Below are positions 17,951 to 28,940 of a stretch of DNA of 64,000 nucleotides, in pieces. Location of the stretch: assembly GCF_003432075.1 (NCBI RefSeq), contig NZ_QWBU01000001.1:62001-126000 (forward strand), written 5' to 3'. The notes under the pieces are model-generated. The model did no database searches and was not told the DNA's origin. It worked only from the letters and a program-made list of their open reading frames with translations. The translations under genes and the position numbers were made by a program. Every line of letters starts with the position of its first letter. Within the stretch, counting starts at the first letter, position 1. This stretch comes from Shinella sp. WSJ-2 (GTDB lineage: Bacteria; Pseudomonadota; Alphaproteobacteria; Rhizobiales; Rhizobiaceae).

Positions 17951-18040
17951 TGGCCACCTTACGCACAACACCAAAACCATTCCGCGCGTCACGCCCGGAA
18001 TGATCTATGACGATGCTAGGGACCGGCAGGAAAAATTGCG

Positions 18041-19177
18041 TTAACCGGCTACGGCAGATTTCCTCAGCAGGCCGCCCGTCACCGGTGCTTTGACGCCAGT
18101 GGTTCCCGGAAATGTCAGCGGCAGACCACGCAGCGAGCGCACGGCCAGATAAGCCCAGGCCTCCGCCTCCATGCTGTCCCCATTGAGATCGACGGCCTCG
18201 GCCGCCACGACCTCGGCCCCCTCGATCTGCGCAAGCGCCGCAAGGTCGTCCATGATAACCCGGTTCAACCGCCCGCCGCCGCAGACGACATAGAGCTTCG
18301 GCTTTTCCGGCAGATGACGGGCCGAGCGCAGGATCGCGGCGGCAGTGACATGCGCCAGCGTGCGTGCACCATCCTCCAAGCTCGCATCGCGGCCTTCCGG
18401 CGGGCGAAAATCGTTACGGTCGAGCGAGCGGCGCACCGGATCAGTGAAGAAGGCATGGCCCAGATAGCGCGCAGCGAGATTAGCATCGACCTGCCCTTCC
18501 GAGGCGATCATCCCGCCCTGATCATAGGGAATGCCGGCATGGGCCTCGACCCATTGGTCGATCAGCGTATTGCCCGGCCCGCTGTCGAAGGCGACGATGG
18601 TTTCGCCGCCTTGGCCGACGAAGGTGAGGTTGGAAATGCCGCCGATATTCACGAAGACTACGGCCTTGCCTCGGGCGCTGGAAAGGCTTGCGGCGAGCGC
18701 GGCGTGATAGACAGGGATGAGCGGCGCGCCCTGCCCGCCATGCACCATGTCGTTGGCGCGCATGTCATAGACAACGTCGATGCCGGTCTCGTCTGCGAGC
18801 AGACTGCCGTCACCCAGTTGAACCGTCAGGCCGTCGTTCGGCCGGTGCAGCACCGTCTGGCCGTGAAAGCCGATGACGTCGACGTTGACTGCCTTGAGGT
18901 CGTTTTCGGCCAGCAAGGCACGCACGGCTTCGGCGTGGCGCAGGGTCAGTTCCCTTTCGATTTCCCTGAGATTGCCTGGGCGCTCCCTCCGGTCCTTGAT
19001 GGATTTGGCGGTTTCCAGCGCACCTTGCAGCCGGCGGCGGAAGGCCGCGTCGTAGGAACGCCCAAGCGAGGGGCCGCGCTCCACGATGGCCTCGCCATCC
19101 GTGCGCAGCAGCGCGACATCGATACCATCGAGGCTTGTGCCGCTCATCAGACCGATCGCCGTTCGCATTCCCGTCAT
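18041..19177 (-). CDS. anmK: Anhydro-N-acetylmuramic acid kinase
   Basis: A 378-aa ASKHA-fold kinase that phosphorylates and opens 1,6-anhydro-MurNAc, recycling cell-wall fragments. Family motifs are [17 protein letters not shown] at the N-terminus, [44 protein letters not shown] and [12 protein letters not shown] near the end. GGAGCGAAGGG lies before the ATG. It is transcribed away from tyrS with only 90 bases between, an arrangement common in proteobacteria. Confidence 0.96.
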   Translation of the reverse strand: MTGMRTAIGLMSGTSLDGIDVALLRTDGEAIVERGPSLGRSYDAAFRRRLQGALETAKSIKDRRERPGNLREIERELTLRHAEAVRALLAENDLKAVNVDVIGFHGQTVLHRPNDGLTVQLGDGSLLADETGIDVVYDMRANDMVHGGQGAPLIPVYHAALAASLSSARGKAVVFVNIGGISNLTFVGQGGETIVAFDSGPGNTLIDQWVEAHAGIPYDQGGMIASEGQVDANLAARYLGHAFFTDPVRRSLDRNDFRPPEGRDASLEDGARTLAHVTAAAILRSARHLPEKPKLYVVCGGGRLNRVIMDDLAALAQIEGAEVVAAEAVDLNGDSMEAEAWAYLAVRSLRGLPLTFPGTTGVKAPVTGGLLRKSAVAG

Positions 19178-19267
19178 GCCCTTCGCTCCAGACTCACTTT
19201 TGAAGTGATAATGCCCATTAAAGGTGATAAATGCCCGCCCGAAACAATCCCACCAGAGAGACAGGCC

Positions 19268-20521
19268 ATGTCCGAATTCAAATCCGATTTCCTTCGCACG
19301 CTCAAAGAGCGCGGCTTCATCCACCAGATTTCCGATGAAACCGGCCTCGACGACCTCCTGGCCAAGGAAACCGTGACGGCCTATATCGGCTTCGATCCGA
19401 CGGCGCCCAGTCTCCATGCCGGCGGGCTCATCCAGATCATGCTGCTGCACTGGTTCCAGAAGACCGGCCATCGCCCGGTCTCGCTGATGGGCGGCGGCAC
19501 GGGCATGGTCGGCGACCCCTCGTTCAAGGACGAAGCGCGCCAGCTGATGACGCCGCAGACGATCAACGACAACATTGCAAGCATCAAGAAGGTCTTCGCC
19601 AACTACCTGACCTATGGCGAGGGTCCGAAGGACGCGCTGATGATCAACAATGCCGACTGGCTGCTCGGCATCAACTACCTGGAATTCCTGCGCGATGTCG
19701 GCCGTCACTTCTCGGTCAACCGGATGCTGTCGTTCGACAGCGTGAAGACTCGCCTCGACCGCGAGCAGTCGCTGTCCTTCCTCGAATTCAATTACATGAT
19801 CCTGCAGGCCTACGACTTCGTCGAACTCAACAAACGCTACGATGTGCGTCTGCAGATGGGCGGCTCCGACCAGTGGGGCAACATCATCAACGGCATCGAC
19901 CTCGGCCACCGCATGGGCACGCCGCAGCTGTATGCGCTGACCTCGCCGCTCTTGACCACCTCGTCCGGCGCAAAGATGGGCAAGTCGGTCAATGGCGCCG
20001 TCTGGCTCAATCCGGACATGCTCTCGGCCTATGACTTCTGGCAGTACTGGCGCAACACGGAAGACGCCGACGTCTCGCGCTTCCTCAAACTCTACACGAC
20101 GCTGCCGATGGACGAGATCGCCCGCCTTTCGGCGCTTGGCGGTGCAGAGATCAATGAGGTGAAGAAAATCCTCGCGACCGAAGTGACGGCGGTTCTGCAC
20201 GGCCGCGCCGCAGCCGAACAGGCCGCCGAGACCGCCCGCAAGACGTTCGAGGAAGGCGCGATCGCCGAAAACCTGCCGTCGGTCGATGTCGCCGCGGGTG
20301 AACTGGAGGCTGGCATCGGCCTGCTCTCGCTGATCGTCAAGGCCGGCCTTGCCGCCTCGAACGGCGAAGCCCGCCGCCATGTTCAGGGCGGTGCCGTGCG
20401 CATCAACGATACCGCGATCTCCGACGAGCGCCGAATGATCGGCACTGCGGATGTTTCGGCCGACGGCGTCATCAAGCTGTCGCTGGGGAAAAAGAAGCAC
20501 ATCCTCGTGCGTCCCGCCTGA
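19268..20521 (+). CDS. tyrS: Tyrosyl-tRNA synthetase
   Basis: A 417-aa class I aminoacyl-tRNA synthetase charging tRNA-Tyr. The HIGH-like signature is [13 protein letters not shown]; the KMSKS-like loop is AKMGKSVNG; the tyrosine pocket is around [16 protein letters not shown]. The last 60 residues form an S4 RNA-binding domain ([20 protein letters not shown]). Divergent from anmK, it ends just before a bidirectional terminator. Confidence 0.97.
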   Translation: MSEFKSDFLRTLKERGFIHQISDETGLDDLLAKETVTAYIGFDPTAPSLHAGGLIQIMLLHWFQKTGHRPVSLMGGGTGMVGDPSFKDEARQLMTPQTINDNIASIKKVFANYLTYGEGPKDALMINNADWLLGINYLEFLRDVGRHFSVNRMLSFDSVKTRLDREQSLSFLEFNYMILQAYDFVELNKRYDVRLQMGGSDQWGNIINGIDLGHRMGTPQLYALTSPLLTTSSGAKMGKSVNGAVWLNPDMLSAYDFWQYWRNTEDADVSRFLKLYTTLPMDEIARLSALGGAEINEVKKILATEVTAVLHGRAAAEQAAETARKTFEEGAIAENLPSVDVAAGELEAGIGLLSLIVKAGLAASNGEARRHVQGGAVRINDTAISDERRMIGTADVSADGVIKLSLGKKKHILVRPA

Positions 20522-20543
20522 GGCAGACGAAAACACGGACGAA

Positions 20544-20568
20544 AAGGCCGCCTCCGGGCGGCCTTTTT
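20544..20568 (+). terminator. Bidirectional terminator between tyrS and the AsmA-like gene
   Basis: AAGGCCGCC/GGCGGCCTT with T-rich flanks on both strands, located between two convergent genes. Confidence 0.85.
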
Positions 20569-23500
20569 CATTGGAATTCGAAGATGTTGCGGAAAACGCC
20601 CGGTGCGATGATCGACAGCGGGTTGATGTTGAGCTGCGGTTTGTCGAAGGGACCGGACAGTTTGAAGGTGATGCCGATCAGCCCACGGTCGTTGCCGTTG
20701 CCGAGAATGATGCCGATCAGCGGCAACTCGGCAAACAGTCGGTTGAGCCCATAGGCTGGCATGAATGTACCGGTCATCTCGGTCTGGCCGTTGGCATCGC
20801 GCACGACGCCTTGGAAGGTCGCACCGACCGTTTCGCCGCGCACCACGCCGTTTTCCAGCGCCAGCGTCCCGCCGCCGACGCGCACCTGGGCAAAACCGCG
20901 CGAAAACTTGACGGCACTGACGTCGATCTGCTTGCGCACCGCATCATTGAGGCTCCGCCCGTCGCCGCCAGTCGGCGTGGAGACCAGCGAGTGCAGTCGC
21001 TCTTCGTTGACGAGCGCGAAATTGCGGATGTCGACGGAGCCGCGCCAGCCGCCGCCGGTGGTTTCGCGCAGGCGTACATTGAGGAGCCCGCCCCGCATGT
21101 TGCGGTAGATATCGGCAAAACGCGCAACGGAGCCGGCATCGCCGCTCGTCAACTGGATGGCATCCGAGCCACCGCTCTGCACCATCTGCCCGACGACCGG
21201 TGCTCCGTTTTCCGTCACGGCCGAAAGATCGACGGCGGAGATGCGGCTTCCCGTCGCCGCATAGCTGAGGCTCACATTGTTGAGGCTTTCTCCATTGAAA
21301 CCGACGGCCCTCGCCAGCTTGGCCTTGATGCTCGTTCCCTGTTTGCCTTTGCCGTCACCGCCACCGCTTGCATTCTTCAGACGTCCCAGTACGGCCCGCA
21401 CATCCGCCGAATCACCGTTCACGGCGACCGCATAGCCCGCCTTGGTGCGATCCACCACCAGCCGGAACCGATCGTCCGCCGATAGCTGCACCGTGGAGAA
21501 ACTGGCCGAATCGAGCGTCGAACCGTTAAAGACAAGATCGCCCGCCACCTTGAAACCGTCGCCGGCGAAACGGAAATCGGAAACGCGCGTCGTGCCGTCC
21601 TTGGTATCCGCCGTCAGCGTCACCTTGCCGCCGATGCCCGCCCCCTTCGTCCAGCCGAGCCAGGGCACAGAGACGGCGGCAGCTCCAAGGTCGGCTTCCA
21701 CGGTGCGGGGGCCGTCGCCGTCCTGCTCCATCCGGATGGAAACCTCGCCTTCGACGACATCGTCGAGACCCGGCAGCAGCTTGCGTCTGTCCTTGTTGCT
21801 CAGCGTTGCCGAAAGCACCGTCTGGCGCGTGATGCCGGCAGCCTTGTTGACGGGTTCGACCAGCGCCAGATCGAGCGTCACGCCGTCGATATCGGCCTTC
21901 GCCTTGAGGTTCGCCTGCTGCGGATCGATGGTGAGCACGCCGTGCAGCGCCGTCACATCGCGGCCGGCAATCGGTTTGCGCACATCGACATCGTCGAGGT
22001 CGAGCGTTGCCGTCCATTGCGGCGGCGGCGGCTTATGGGCGGAGATCACGCCGAAATGCGCCTTGACCTTGGCCTTGACCTGACCGCTGAAATCCTCCGG
22101 CGCAAAGCCGGTCGCCGGAAGCGCGCGGATCGGCCGGTAGGTCACAAGCTCGGCAATGGCATCAGCATTGCCGGCGACATCAATGTCCATGTCGGCCATC
22201 AACGGCTTGGTATAGTTGTCGGGCAGCACGAATGTACCGCCGGTCAGCGCCACAGAGCGGCCGGACGGGAAATAGGCCGTGCCGCCGGCGATGCCGATCT
22301 CGGTGCGCGGCCCGCGCAGACGGAAGGTGCCGGATGTGTCGCGCAGCGGCGGGATATCGCCGGCGATGTTCATACGCGCACCCTTGATGTCGAAGTCGAT
22401 CTTCAGCTCGTCTTCGGTGAGATGCATCGGCACGCCCGGTTCGCGCTTGCGGCCGGCTGCGAGATAAAATTCGATGCGGCCATTGGTGACCGTTCCGCCG
22501 AAAATGTTCTTCGCCACCCAGCTGCGCGCCGTCTTGGCCATCCAGAACGGCCAGAACTGCTTGACAGCGGCCGATTGCAGTTCGCTGGCGATCATCACGA
22601 AGCTGACCTCAGGCTCCTTGTCGCCGAATTGCAGGGCAAGCGAACCGGCGATGCTGCCCTTGTCGCTCGCCACCGCCATTTCCTCGAAGCGCAGGCTCTT
22701 CGCCTTGGCGAGATAATAGCCGTTCACCTTCGCGTCGAAACGGATGGGCGCCTCGCCGGTGTCGGAAGGCCGGGTGATCGCGTTGCTGAAGACGAGGTCG
22801 ATGGCAAAGCCCTTCTCCGTCCTGTCGGAAACGCGGTCCAGATCGATCAGCCCCCCGGTGAAGGGAAACATCGACTGGCCCACCCCGGCATCCGTCGAGG
22901 CAAGCTCGATCGAGCCCTTGTCGAAATTATAGCTGACCTTCACGGACGACGGGCGCAACTCGGCAGCAACGCCATCGCCATAGACGGAACCGGCGGAAAG
23001 TTTGACATCAAGGCTGAGAGACGGCTTTGCCCCCTCCACCTCGCGCGAGGCGCTGACGGAGACATCCGCAGCCGTATCGACACCGGCATGCACCGCACCC
23101 TGCGGGTCATAGCTCAGCATGAAGTCGCCGAGATCGACATTTCGGATCGCACCGTTGATCGTGCGGACGGCGCCGGCCGCGCCCGACGTGGTGAGGTCGA
23201 TCTCGCCCTGCTCGCCATTGATGGTGAAGTGCCCGTCGATCGACATGCTCCGGCCACCCTCACGGGTGAATTGCAGGTTCGCGACATCGAGCGTGACAGG
23301 CTTGCCGTCCGGGCCGCGGAACGTCGCGCCAAGATCGGAAATGCGAATGGTCTGCATGCCATTCGCCTCGATCAACGTGCTGATGCCGTCTAGGCGCTCG
23401 AAGGTGGTCTCGAGATAGTCGGGCATGTCGGAGATGCGGAGCGCCGCGAGATCGAGCGGCGCGCTCTTCGGCAAGAGCGCGGCATTGAACATGGCGCCGT

Positions 23501-23960
23501 CTACATCGAGGCTCGACACCGCGACGCGGCCGGACAAAAGCGCCGTCGGATCGAGCACCATGCCGACCGAGGCGGTCGTGGCAAGCTCCTGGCCGGATTC
23601 GACATCGATGATACGGGCATCCTCGGCCTTCAGCGCGAGCCGGCCGAACCCGGAAAGGCGCACCACGGTGTGATCGACCGATGCGCGGTAGCGCGGTCCG
23701 AGCGCCTTGTTGATCGCGGCGACCGCACGGGCGTTCAGCGTGCTGTCGAAAGTTCCCATCTCGACCAAGCCGACGATCAGGGTGCCGATGAGCAGAAGGA
23801 GGGTGACGGTCGCCGCTGCCAGCCGCATGCAGATATTGGTGCGGCTCGCATCCACCGCATGCAGCACGATGGGCTCATGCGCCTGCGCGGACGGCAGGTC
23901 ATGCAGCGGAACGATGTCCTTTCTGCGGAACACGACTTTCTCGCCGCGGACTTCGTCCAT
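20568..23960 (-). CDS. Large AsmA-like/DUF3971 envelope protein
   Basis: A 1130-aa protein with one membrane segment near the N-terminus ([20 protein letters not shown]) and a long periplasmic body of repeated beta strands. The pattern is that of DUF3971/AsmA-like proteins such as YhdP and TamB: N-in anchor, DUF3971 in the middle, AsmA-like C-terminal region with [20 protein letters not shown]. Such proteins bridge inner and outer membranes and carry phospholipid; a transport role here is inferred from the family. An alternative ATG at 23996 adds 12 residues; the one at 23960 has AAAGGA upstream. Single gene, convergent with tyrS. Confidence 0.82.
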   Translation of the reverse strand: MDEVRGEKVVFRRKDIVPLHDLPSAQAHEPIVLHAVDASRTNICMRLAAATVTLLLLIGTLIVGLVEMGTFDSTLNARAVAAINKALGPRYRASVDHTVVRLSGFGRLALKAEDARIIDVESGQELATTASVGMVLDPTALLSGRVAVSSLDVDGAMFNAALLPKSAPLDLAALRISDMPDYLETTFERLDGISTLIEANGMQTIRISDLGATFRGPDGKPVTLDVANLQFTREGGRSMSIDGHFTINGEQGEIDLTTSGAAGAVRTINGAIRNVDLGDFMLSYDPQGAVHAGVDTAADVSVSASREVEGAKPSLSLDVKLSAGSVYGDGVAAELRPSSVKVSYNFDKGSIELASTDAGVGQSMFPFTGGLIDLDRVSDRTEKGFAIDLVFSNAITRPSDTGEAPIRFDAKVNGYYLAKAKSLRFEEMAVASDKGSIAGSLALQFGDKEPEVSFVMIASELQSAAVKQFWPFWMAKTARSWVAKNIFGGTVTNGRIEFYLAAGRKREPGVPMHLTEDELKIDFDIKGARMNIAGDIPPLRDTSGTFRLRGPRTEIGIAGGTAYFPSGRSVALTGGTFVLPDNYTKPLMADMDIDVAGNADAIAELVTYRPIRALPATGFAPEDFSGQVKAKVKAHFGVISAHKPPPPQWTATLDLDDVDVRKPIAGRDVTALHGVLTIDPQQANLKAKADIDGVTLDLALVEPVNKAAGITRQTVLSATLSNKDRRKLLPGLDDVVEGEVSIRMEQDGDGPRTVEADLGAAAVSVPWLGWTKGAGIGGKVTLTADTKDGTTRVSDFRFAGDGFKVAGDLVFNGSTLDSASFSTVQLSADDRFRLVVDRTKAGYAVAVNGDSADVRAVLGRLKNASGGGDGKGKQGTSIKAKLARAVGFNGESLNNVSLSYAATGSRISAVDLSAVTENGAPVVGQMVQSGGSDAIQLTSGDAGSVARFADIYRNMRGGLLNVRLRETTGGGWRGSVDIRNFALVNEERLHSLVSTPTGGDGRSLNDAVRKQIDVSAVKFSRGFAQVRVGGGTLALENGVVRGETVGATFQGVVRDANGQTEMTGTFMPAYGLNRLFAELPLIGIILGNGNDRGLIGITFKLSGPFDKPQLNINPLSIIAPGVFRNIFEFQ

Positions 23961-24124
23961 CTCGCGCTGGTTTCCTTTCCCAAGTCGCAACATCACACCG
24001 TCGCAACGTTATCCCACGGAATCGCCGCGCATCGCCCTGACGTCGCTGGACGATTCTGTCAGCCACTATATATGCGGGAGGCCGGCTGCTTGACTCAAAA
24101 AACCGGCCAAAGAAAGGAAATCCC

Positions 24125-24592
24125 ATGGCAGAACTGGTACCGGGCGCCGAAGCGCCGGATTTCACCCTTCCACGCGATGGCGGCGGCACGATTTCCCTCT
24201 CAGGCTTCAGGGGAAAGCCCGTCGTGCTGTTCTTCTATCCGAAGGATGACACCGAGGCCTGCACCCTGGAAGCCAAAGATTTCACCGCCGCGAAGCCGGA
24301 TTTCGACGCAGCCGGCGTCGCCCTCATCGGTCTTTCGCCCGATCCGGTGAAGAAGCACGACAAGTTCGTCAAGAAATACGAGCTCGGCGTACCGCTCGCC
24401 TCCGATGAGAGCCTCGAGACCCTCGAAGCCTATGGCGTGTGGAAAGAAAAGAGCATGTATGGTCGCACCTATATGGGTGTAGAGCGCACGACGGTTCTCA
24501 TAGACGCCAAGGGCAAGATCGCCGAGGTCTGGTCAAAGGTGAAAGTCAAGGGACACGTCGACGCAGTTCTCGACGCGGCCAAGAAACTCTAG
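24125..24592 (+). CDS. bcp: Peroxiredoxin Bcp, 1-Cys form
   Basis: A 155-aa thiol peroxidase that reduces hydrogen peroxide and organic peroxides. The peroxidatic Cys46 is in YPKDDTEACTLEAKDF. The resolving cysteine that many Bcp proteins carry five residues later is a lysine (Lys51), and no other cysteine occurs, so this is a 1-Cys enzyme that needs an external thiol. AAAGGAAATCCC precedes the ATG. It is followed closely by the DUF455 gene. Confidence 0.93.
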   Translation: MAELVPGAEAPDFTLPRDGGGTISLSGFRGKPVVLFFYPKDDTEACTLEAKDFTAAKPDFDAAGVALIGLSPDPVKKHDKFVKKYELGVPLASDESLETLEAYGVWKEKSMYGRTYMGVERTTVLIDAKGKIAEVWSKVKVKGHVDAVLDAAKKL

Positions 24593-24612
24593 TTTTCCGG
24601 CAGGGTTTTCAC

Positions 24613-25440
24613 GTGGCAGACCTTCCTCCTATCGAAAGCCTGCGCGGTGGCGCCACCATGGCCATCGCCTCGGCCGATCTCGACCTCAAGGCCGACCTGA
24701 CGCAGGAGACGGCGCGGCGCTGGTTTGCCCGCACGCTGTCCATGCGGTCACCACTCGACCCCGCCCTTCCGGTGCGGCCCGGTCGGCCAACGAAACCCGA
24801 GCTTATTCCGCCAAAGCACATGGAGAAGCGCTCCCTGCACACGGAAAAGGGCCGCATAGCACTGCTCCATGCGCTCGCACATATCGAGCTCAACGCAGTG
24901 GACCTTGCGCTCGATATCGTCGCACGCTTCACCACGGAGCGCGTACCACATTCCTTCTTCGACGGCTGGATGCAGGTGGCCTTCGAAGAGGCGAAACATT
25001 TTAGGCTGATCCGCGACCGGCTGCGCGAACTCGGCGCTGAGTATGGTGACCTGCCGGCGCATGACGGTCTGTGGAAGGCTGCGCATGACACGCGCAACGA
25101 CCTCACCGCCCGCCTCGCCGTCGTGCCGCTCATCCTGGAGGCACGCGGCCTAGACGTGACGCCGACGCTGCAGATGAAGATGCGCGAAACCGGCGACCAT
25201 GCCAGCGCCGATATCCTCGACATCATCTACAACGACGAAAAGGGTCACGTGGCTGTGGGGGCGAAGTGGTTCCGCTTCCTCTGCGCCCGCGAGAAGAAAG
25301 ACCCTTCGGCAACCTTCAGGGAGCTGGTACGCAGCAATTTCCGCGGACCGCTCAAGCCGCCGTTCAACGATGTCGCCCGCGCGGAAGCCGGCCTAACGCC
25401 CTCATTCTACCGCTCGCTGGTTTCCGTCAGTCAGAGCTAA
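24613..25440 (+). CDS. Ferritin-like DUF455 protein
   Basis: A 275-aa protein of the DUF455 family, related to ferritin-like diiron hydroxylases (MiaE-like). The putative metal ligands are in HALAHIELNAVDLALD, QVAFEEAKHFRLI, and IIYNDEKGHVAVGAKW, giving the paired Glu/ExxH pattern of a four-helix diiron site. The biochemical role is not known. The GTG at 24613 is chosen (GGCAGGG upstream); an ATG at 24658 lacks a ribosome site. It is 20 bases downstream of bcp, which hints at a joint oxidative-stress role. Confidence 0.85.
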   Translation: MADLPPIESLRGGATMAIASADLDLKADLTQETARRWFARTLSMRSPLDPALPVRPGRPTKPELIPPKHMEKRSLHTEKGRIALLHALAHIELNAVDLALDIVARFTTERVPHSFFDGWMQVAFEEAKHFRLIRDRLRELGAEYGDLPAHDGLWKAAHDTRNDLTARLAVVPLILEARGLDVTPTLQMKMRETGDHASADILDIIYNDEKGHVAVGAKWFRFLCAREKKDPSATFRELVRSNFRGPLKPPFNDVARAEAGLTPSFYRSLVSVSQS

Positions 25441-25537
25441 TATTTCATCGCCAAGGCAACCCGGCGAAAGGCTTTATTAACCCTAACAATGTGTAATTCC
25501 CCACACGAGACCAAAGGAATCGGTCGGGGAGTTTGTA

Positions 25538-26815
25538 GTGGCGGAGCGTCCTGAAAACCGCGTATTCGGAAAGCGCGCGAAGCAGCATGTCGTAATCCTG
25601 GCAAGCGGCGACAAGATCCGTCATATGACGATCCGTCCCTGGATGGCGGCCGTCACCTTTTGCTTTGCTGGCGTTTTCACCGTCGGCTATCTTGCCGCTA
25701 CCTCCTATCTCGTACTGCGCGACGACCTGATCGGTGCCACCATGGCCCGTCAAGCGCGCATGCAGCACGATTACGAAGACCGCATCTCGGCTCTTCGCGC
25801 CCAGGTCGACCGCGTCACCAGCCGCCAGCTTCTTGACCAGCAGGTTGTGGAAGAAAAGGTTGAAAAGCTGATGCAGCAGCAATTGGCGCTGTCCGAACGC
25901 CACGGCAAGCTCGACGCCCTGCTCAATCGCGCTGAGACCGGCACCCCTTCTGGCGACGTGCCGCAGCCCGATGAAAACCCCATAGCGGACGGCCGCCGCG
26001 CCGATGCCTCCAGTGCAATCGATGCCATCATGGGCTCGACCGGTGGGGCGTCGCAAAAATCATCCGCGCTCGCCTATGCATCAACGGGCGAATCGGTCGC
26101 AGACCGGGCCGACCGGCTGTTCTCCCGCGTGACACTCTCCCTCAAGGACTTGGAGCACGAGCAGATTGGCCGCATCCAGTCGCTGACAGCGGGCGCGTCC
26201 GAGACAGCCAATGCCATCCAGACGATCCTGCAGCGCAATGGTTTCGACGTCGCGGAAACGGCCGGAAACGATGCCGAGACCGGCATCGGCGGCCCCTTCG
26301 TCGAGCCGGAAACCTTCACCGATCCTTTCGAGGCGTCGATCAACGACCTCGACGACGCGCTGGATCGCCTTGACAGCGCGCGCCGCTCGGCCCGCAAGCT
26401 GCCCTTCGGAAACCCTTCGCCAGGCGCCGGCATCACCAGCCGTTTCGGCAACCGCACTGACCCGTTCCTCGGCCGACTGGCGCTGCATGCCGGCATCGAT
26501 TTCCGCGTCAGCACGGGCAGCGAAGTGCATTCGACAGGCGCCGGAACGGTTGTCGTCGCCGGCCGCAACGGAGGTTATGGCAATATGGTCGAGATCGACC
26601 ACGGCAACGGTCTGACCACCCGCTACGCCCATCTCTCGCGCGTCCTCGTCAAGGTCGGCGACCATATCGAAGCCGCCGACGCCGTCGGTCTCTCGGGCAC
26701 GACAGGCCGATCCACCGGTCCGCATCTGCACTACGAGGTCCGCCGCGACGGCAAGGCAATCGACCCTATGCGCTTCCTGACGGCGGGCATGAAACTGACC
26801 ACTTATATGGATTGA
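25538..26815 (+). CDS. M23 (LytM-type) peptidase, membrane anchored
   Basis: A 425-aa cell-wall peptidase or peptidase-like regulator. A membrane segment (about residues 33-57) is followed by a coiled coil rich in Gln and Glu (about 70-130), a variable linker and a C-terminal M23 domain. The zinc ligands are all present: HAGIDFR (HxxxD) and GPHLHYEVR (HxH); GYGNMVEIDHGNGL is typical. It probably cuts peptidoglycan cross-links during growth or division. The start is GTG after GGGGAG. Confidence 0.92.
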   Translation: MAERPENRVFGKRAKQHVVILASGDKIRHMTIRPWMAAVTFCFAGVFTVGYLAATSYLVLRDDLIGATMARQARMQHDYEDRISALRAQVDRVTSRQLLDQQVVEEKVEKLMQQQLALSERHGKLDALLNRAETGTPSGDVPQPDENPIADGRRADASSAIDAIMGSTGGASQKSSALAYASTGESVADRADRLFSRVTLSLKDLEHEQIGRIQSLTAGASETANAIQTILQRNGFDVAETAGNDAETGIGGPFVEPETFTDPFEASINDLDDALDRLDSARRSARKLPFGNPSPGAGITSRFGNRTDPFLGRLALHAGIDFRVSTGSEVHSTGAGTVVVAGRNGGYGNMVEIDHGNGLTTRYAHLSRVLVKVGDHIEAADAVGLSGTTGRSTGPHLHYEVRRDGKAIDPMRFLTAGMKLTTYMD

Positions 26816-27005
26816 CGGACGCAAGCCGCCCACCTTCTAAAGCCGAAAGCGATGGCCAGAGGGTTCAAATTGCTTGCGGATTTACCAAATTCGCTGATTT
26901 CCTTGACTTTCCGGCGCTTTGGGCCTAAGTGCGCTGCATCCTAGCGGCGATGTGCCCGCTGCAACCCATTGCGTTCGTAAGAACCGGAACGGAAACCTTT
27001 TTCCT

Positions 27006-28511
27006 TTGACCACTTTTGCTGATCTTGGCCTGAGCCAGAAAGTCCTGTCCGCCGTTATAGACTCGGGCTACACAATCCCGACCCCGATCCAAGCTGGCGC
27101 CATCCCGCCAGCGCTCGCGCGGCGCGACATTCTCGGCATCGCCCAAACGGGCACCGGCAAGACTGCCTCCTTCGTTCTTCCGATGCTGACGCTGCTCGAA
27201 AAGGGCCGCGCCCGTGCCCGCATGCCCCGCACGCTGATCCTCGAGCCGACGCGAGAACTCGCCGCACAGGTCGCGGAGAACTTCGAAAAGTACGGCAAGA
27301 ATCACAAGCTCAACGTTGCCCTCCTCATCGGCGGCGTCTCCTTCGATGAACAGGACCGCAAGCTGGAGCGTGGCGCAGACGTCCTCATCTGCACGCCCGG
27401 CCGCCTGCTCGACCATTGCGAACGCGGCAAGCTGCTGATGACCGGCGTCGAAATCCTCGTCATCGACGAAGCCGACCGCATGCTCGACATGGGCTTCATC
27501 CCCGATATCGAGCGCATCGCCAAGCTCATCCCCTTCACACGCCAGACCCTGTTCTTCTCGGCCACCATGCCGCCGGAAATCCAGAAGCTGGCCGACCGCT
27601 TCCTGCAGAACCCGGAGCGGATCGAAGTGGCGCCGCCGTCCTCCACGGCCAAGACCGTGACGCAGCGCTTCGTCGCCACCCACAGCAAGGATTACGAGAA
27701 GCGCGCCACGCTGCGCGACCTCATTCGCGCTCAGGAAGACCTCAAGAACGCGATCATCTTCTGCAACCGCAAGGTCGATGTCGCCGATCTCTTCCGCTCG
27801 CTCGACCGCCATGGCTTCTCCGTCGGCGCGCTGCATGGCGACATGGACCAGCGTGCCCGCACGACGATGCTGGCCAATTTCAAGGAAAACAAGCTCACGC
27901 TTCTCGTGGCCTCCGACGTCGCCGCGCGCGGCCTCGATATCCCTGATGTGAGCCATGTCTTCAACTTCGACGTCCCGATCCACGCCGAGGACTATGTCCA
28001 CCGCATTGGCCGCACCGGTCGTGCCGGCCGCTCGGGCGCCGCCTTCACCCTCGTCTCCAAGCGCGACGGAAAGTTCGTCGATGCCATCGAAAAGCTGATC
28101 GACCAGAAGGTCGAGTGGCTGAACGGCGGCCTCGAGGACCTGCCGGCGGCTGCCGAGAGCGAGGAGCGCGAACGGCCCCGCAACGGGCGCGATCGCGGTG
28201 GTCGTGACCGCGACCGTGATCGTTCCCGCGGACGCAACAAGGGCGAAGCCCGCGTCCAGGAACCCCGTATCGAGACCGTTGAGATTGAAGAAAAGGTTGA
28301 AGCCGTGAAAGCTGAACGCAAGGCGGAAGGGCGGCCGCAGAACAATCCCGCTCGCAACCCGCGGGCCGCAAACCATGCCGCCCCGCGCCCGGCCAACGAC
28401 GACAGCCGTGACCGCCGCAACCGCTACCGCCGCGACGAGGATGATGGTCCGACGCCGCTCGGCTTTGGCGACGACGTTCCGGCCTTCATGCTGATCGCCG
28501 GCAAGGCCTGA
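27006..28511 (+). CDS. DEAD-box ATP-dependent RNA helicase (RhlE-like)
   Basis: A 501-aa helicase. Motifs in order: Q motif near PTPIQ, AQTGTGKT (I), PTRELA (Ia), VIDEADRMLDMGF (II), FSATMP (III), VASDVAARGLD (V) and HRIGRTGRAG (VI). The last ~120 residues are low-complexity and rich in Arg, Asp and Gly (GRDRGGRDRDRDRSRGRNKG), an RNA-binding tail. Such enzymes act in ribosome assembly and RNA decay, often at low temperature. The start is taken as TTG at 27006, giving MTTFADLGL, since no ATG fits; this is a judgement. Confidence 0.93.
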   Translation: MTTFADLGLSQKVLSAVIDSGYTIPTPIQAGAIPPALARRDILGIAQTGTGKTASFVLPMLTLLEKGRARARMPRTLILEPTRELAAQVAENFEKYGKNHKLNVALLIGGVSFDEQDRKLERGADVLICTPGRLLDHCERGKLLMTGVEILVIDEADRMLDMGFIPDIERIAKLIPFTRQTLFFSATMPPEIQKLADRFLQNPERIEVAPPSSTAKTVTQRFVATHSKDYEKRATLRDLIRAQEDLKNAIIFCNRKVDVADLFRSLDRHGFSVGALHGDMDQRARTTMLANFKENKLTLLVASDVAARGLDIPDVSHVFNFDVPIHAEDYVHRIGRTGRAGRSGAAFTLVSKRDGKFVDAIEKLIDQKVEWLNGGLEDLPAAAESEERERPRNGRDRGGRDRDRDRSRGRNKGEARVQEPRIETVEIEEKVEAVKAERKAEGRPQNNPARNPRAANHAAPRPANDDSRDRRNRYRRDEDDGPTPLGFGDDVPAFMLIAGKA

Positions 28512-28520
28512 TCTGAGAGA

Positions 28521-28940
28521 ATGCCAATACCCGGTATCGATGTGCCAGGCCTCGGATGCGGCCTGGCCATTTTGCGTGAGGGCAAGCTGCTGCTCTACCG
28601 GCGTCTACGCGCGCCGGAAGCCGGCACGTGGAGTATCGTCGGCGGCAAGGTCGATCATATGGAGCGGGCGGTGGACGCGGCACGCCGCGAGGCCGAGGAG
28701 GAATCCGGCCTGACCATCGGCGCCGCCGATTTCCTCTGCATCTCCGAACAGATCATCACGGAGGAGCGCCAGCACTGGCTGTCGCTCATCTATGTCTGCG
28801 AGGATTTTTCCGGTGAGGCGCGCGTCGTGGAGCCGGAAAAGCTCCCGGAATTCGGCTGGTTCCCGCTCGATGCCCTCCCCGCGCCGCTTTCGCGCTTTGC
28901 GGCGGATGCCGTGGCGGCACTGCGCGCCCGCGAGGCTTAG
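28521..28940 (+). CDS. Nudix hydrolase
   Basis: A 139-aa pyrophosphohydrolase. The Nudix box (GX5EX7REXXEEXG) is complete: GKVDHMERAVDAARREAEEE followed by SGL. The substrate cannot be told; size and sequence are like ADP-ribose/NTP-cleaving housekeeping members. It starts 9 bases after the helicase stop, with CTGAGAGA upstream, and its stop overlaps by four bases the 3' end of the convergent TonB receptor gene. Confidence 0.92.
   Translation: MPIPGIDVPGLGCGLAILREGKLLLYRRLRAPEAGTWSIVGGKVDHMERAVDAARREAEEESGLTIGAADFLCISEQIITEERQHWLSLIYVCEDFSGEARVVEPEKLPEFGWFPLDALPAPLSRFAADAVAALRAREA

Noticed and set aside
19178-19267. Overlapping anmK/tyrS promoters
   Set aside because: The 90-base space must hold both, and TTGAAG/GATAAT-like words are present, but spacings are not convincing enough to annotate.
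26903-26931. TTGACT-N17-TAAGTG as the helicase promoter
   Set aside because: The -10 is poor, and nothing else supports the choice.
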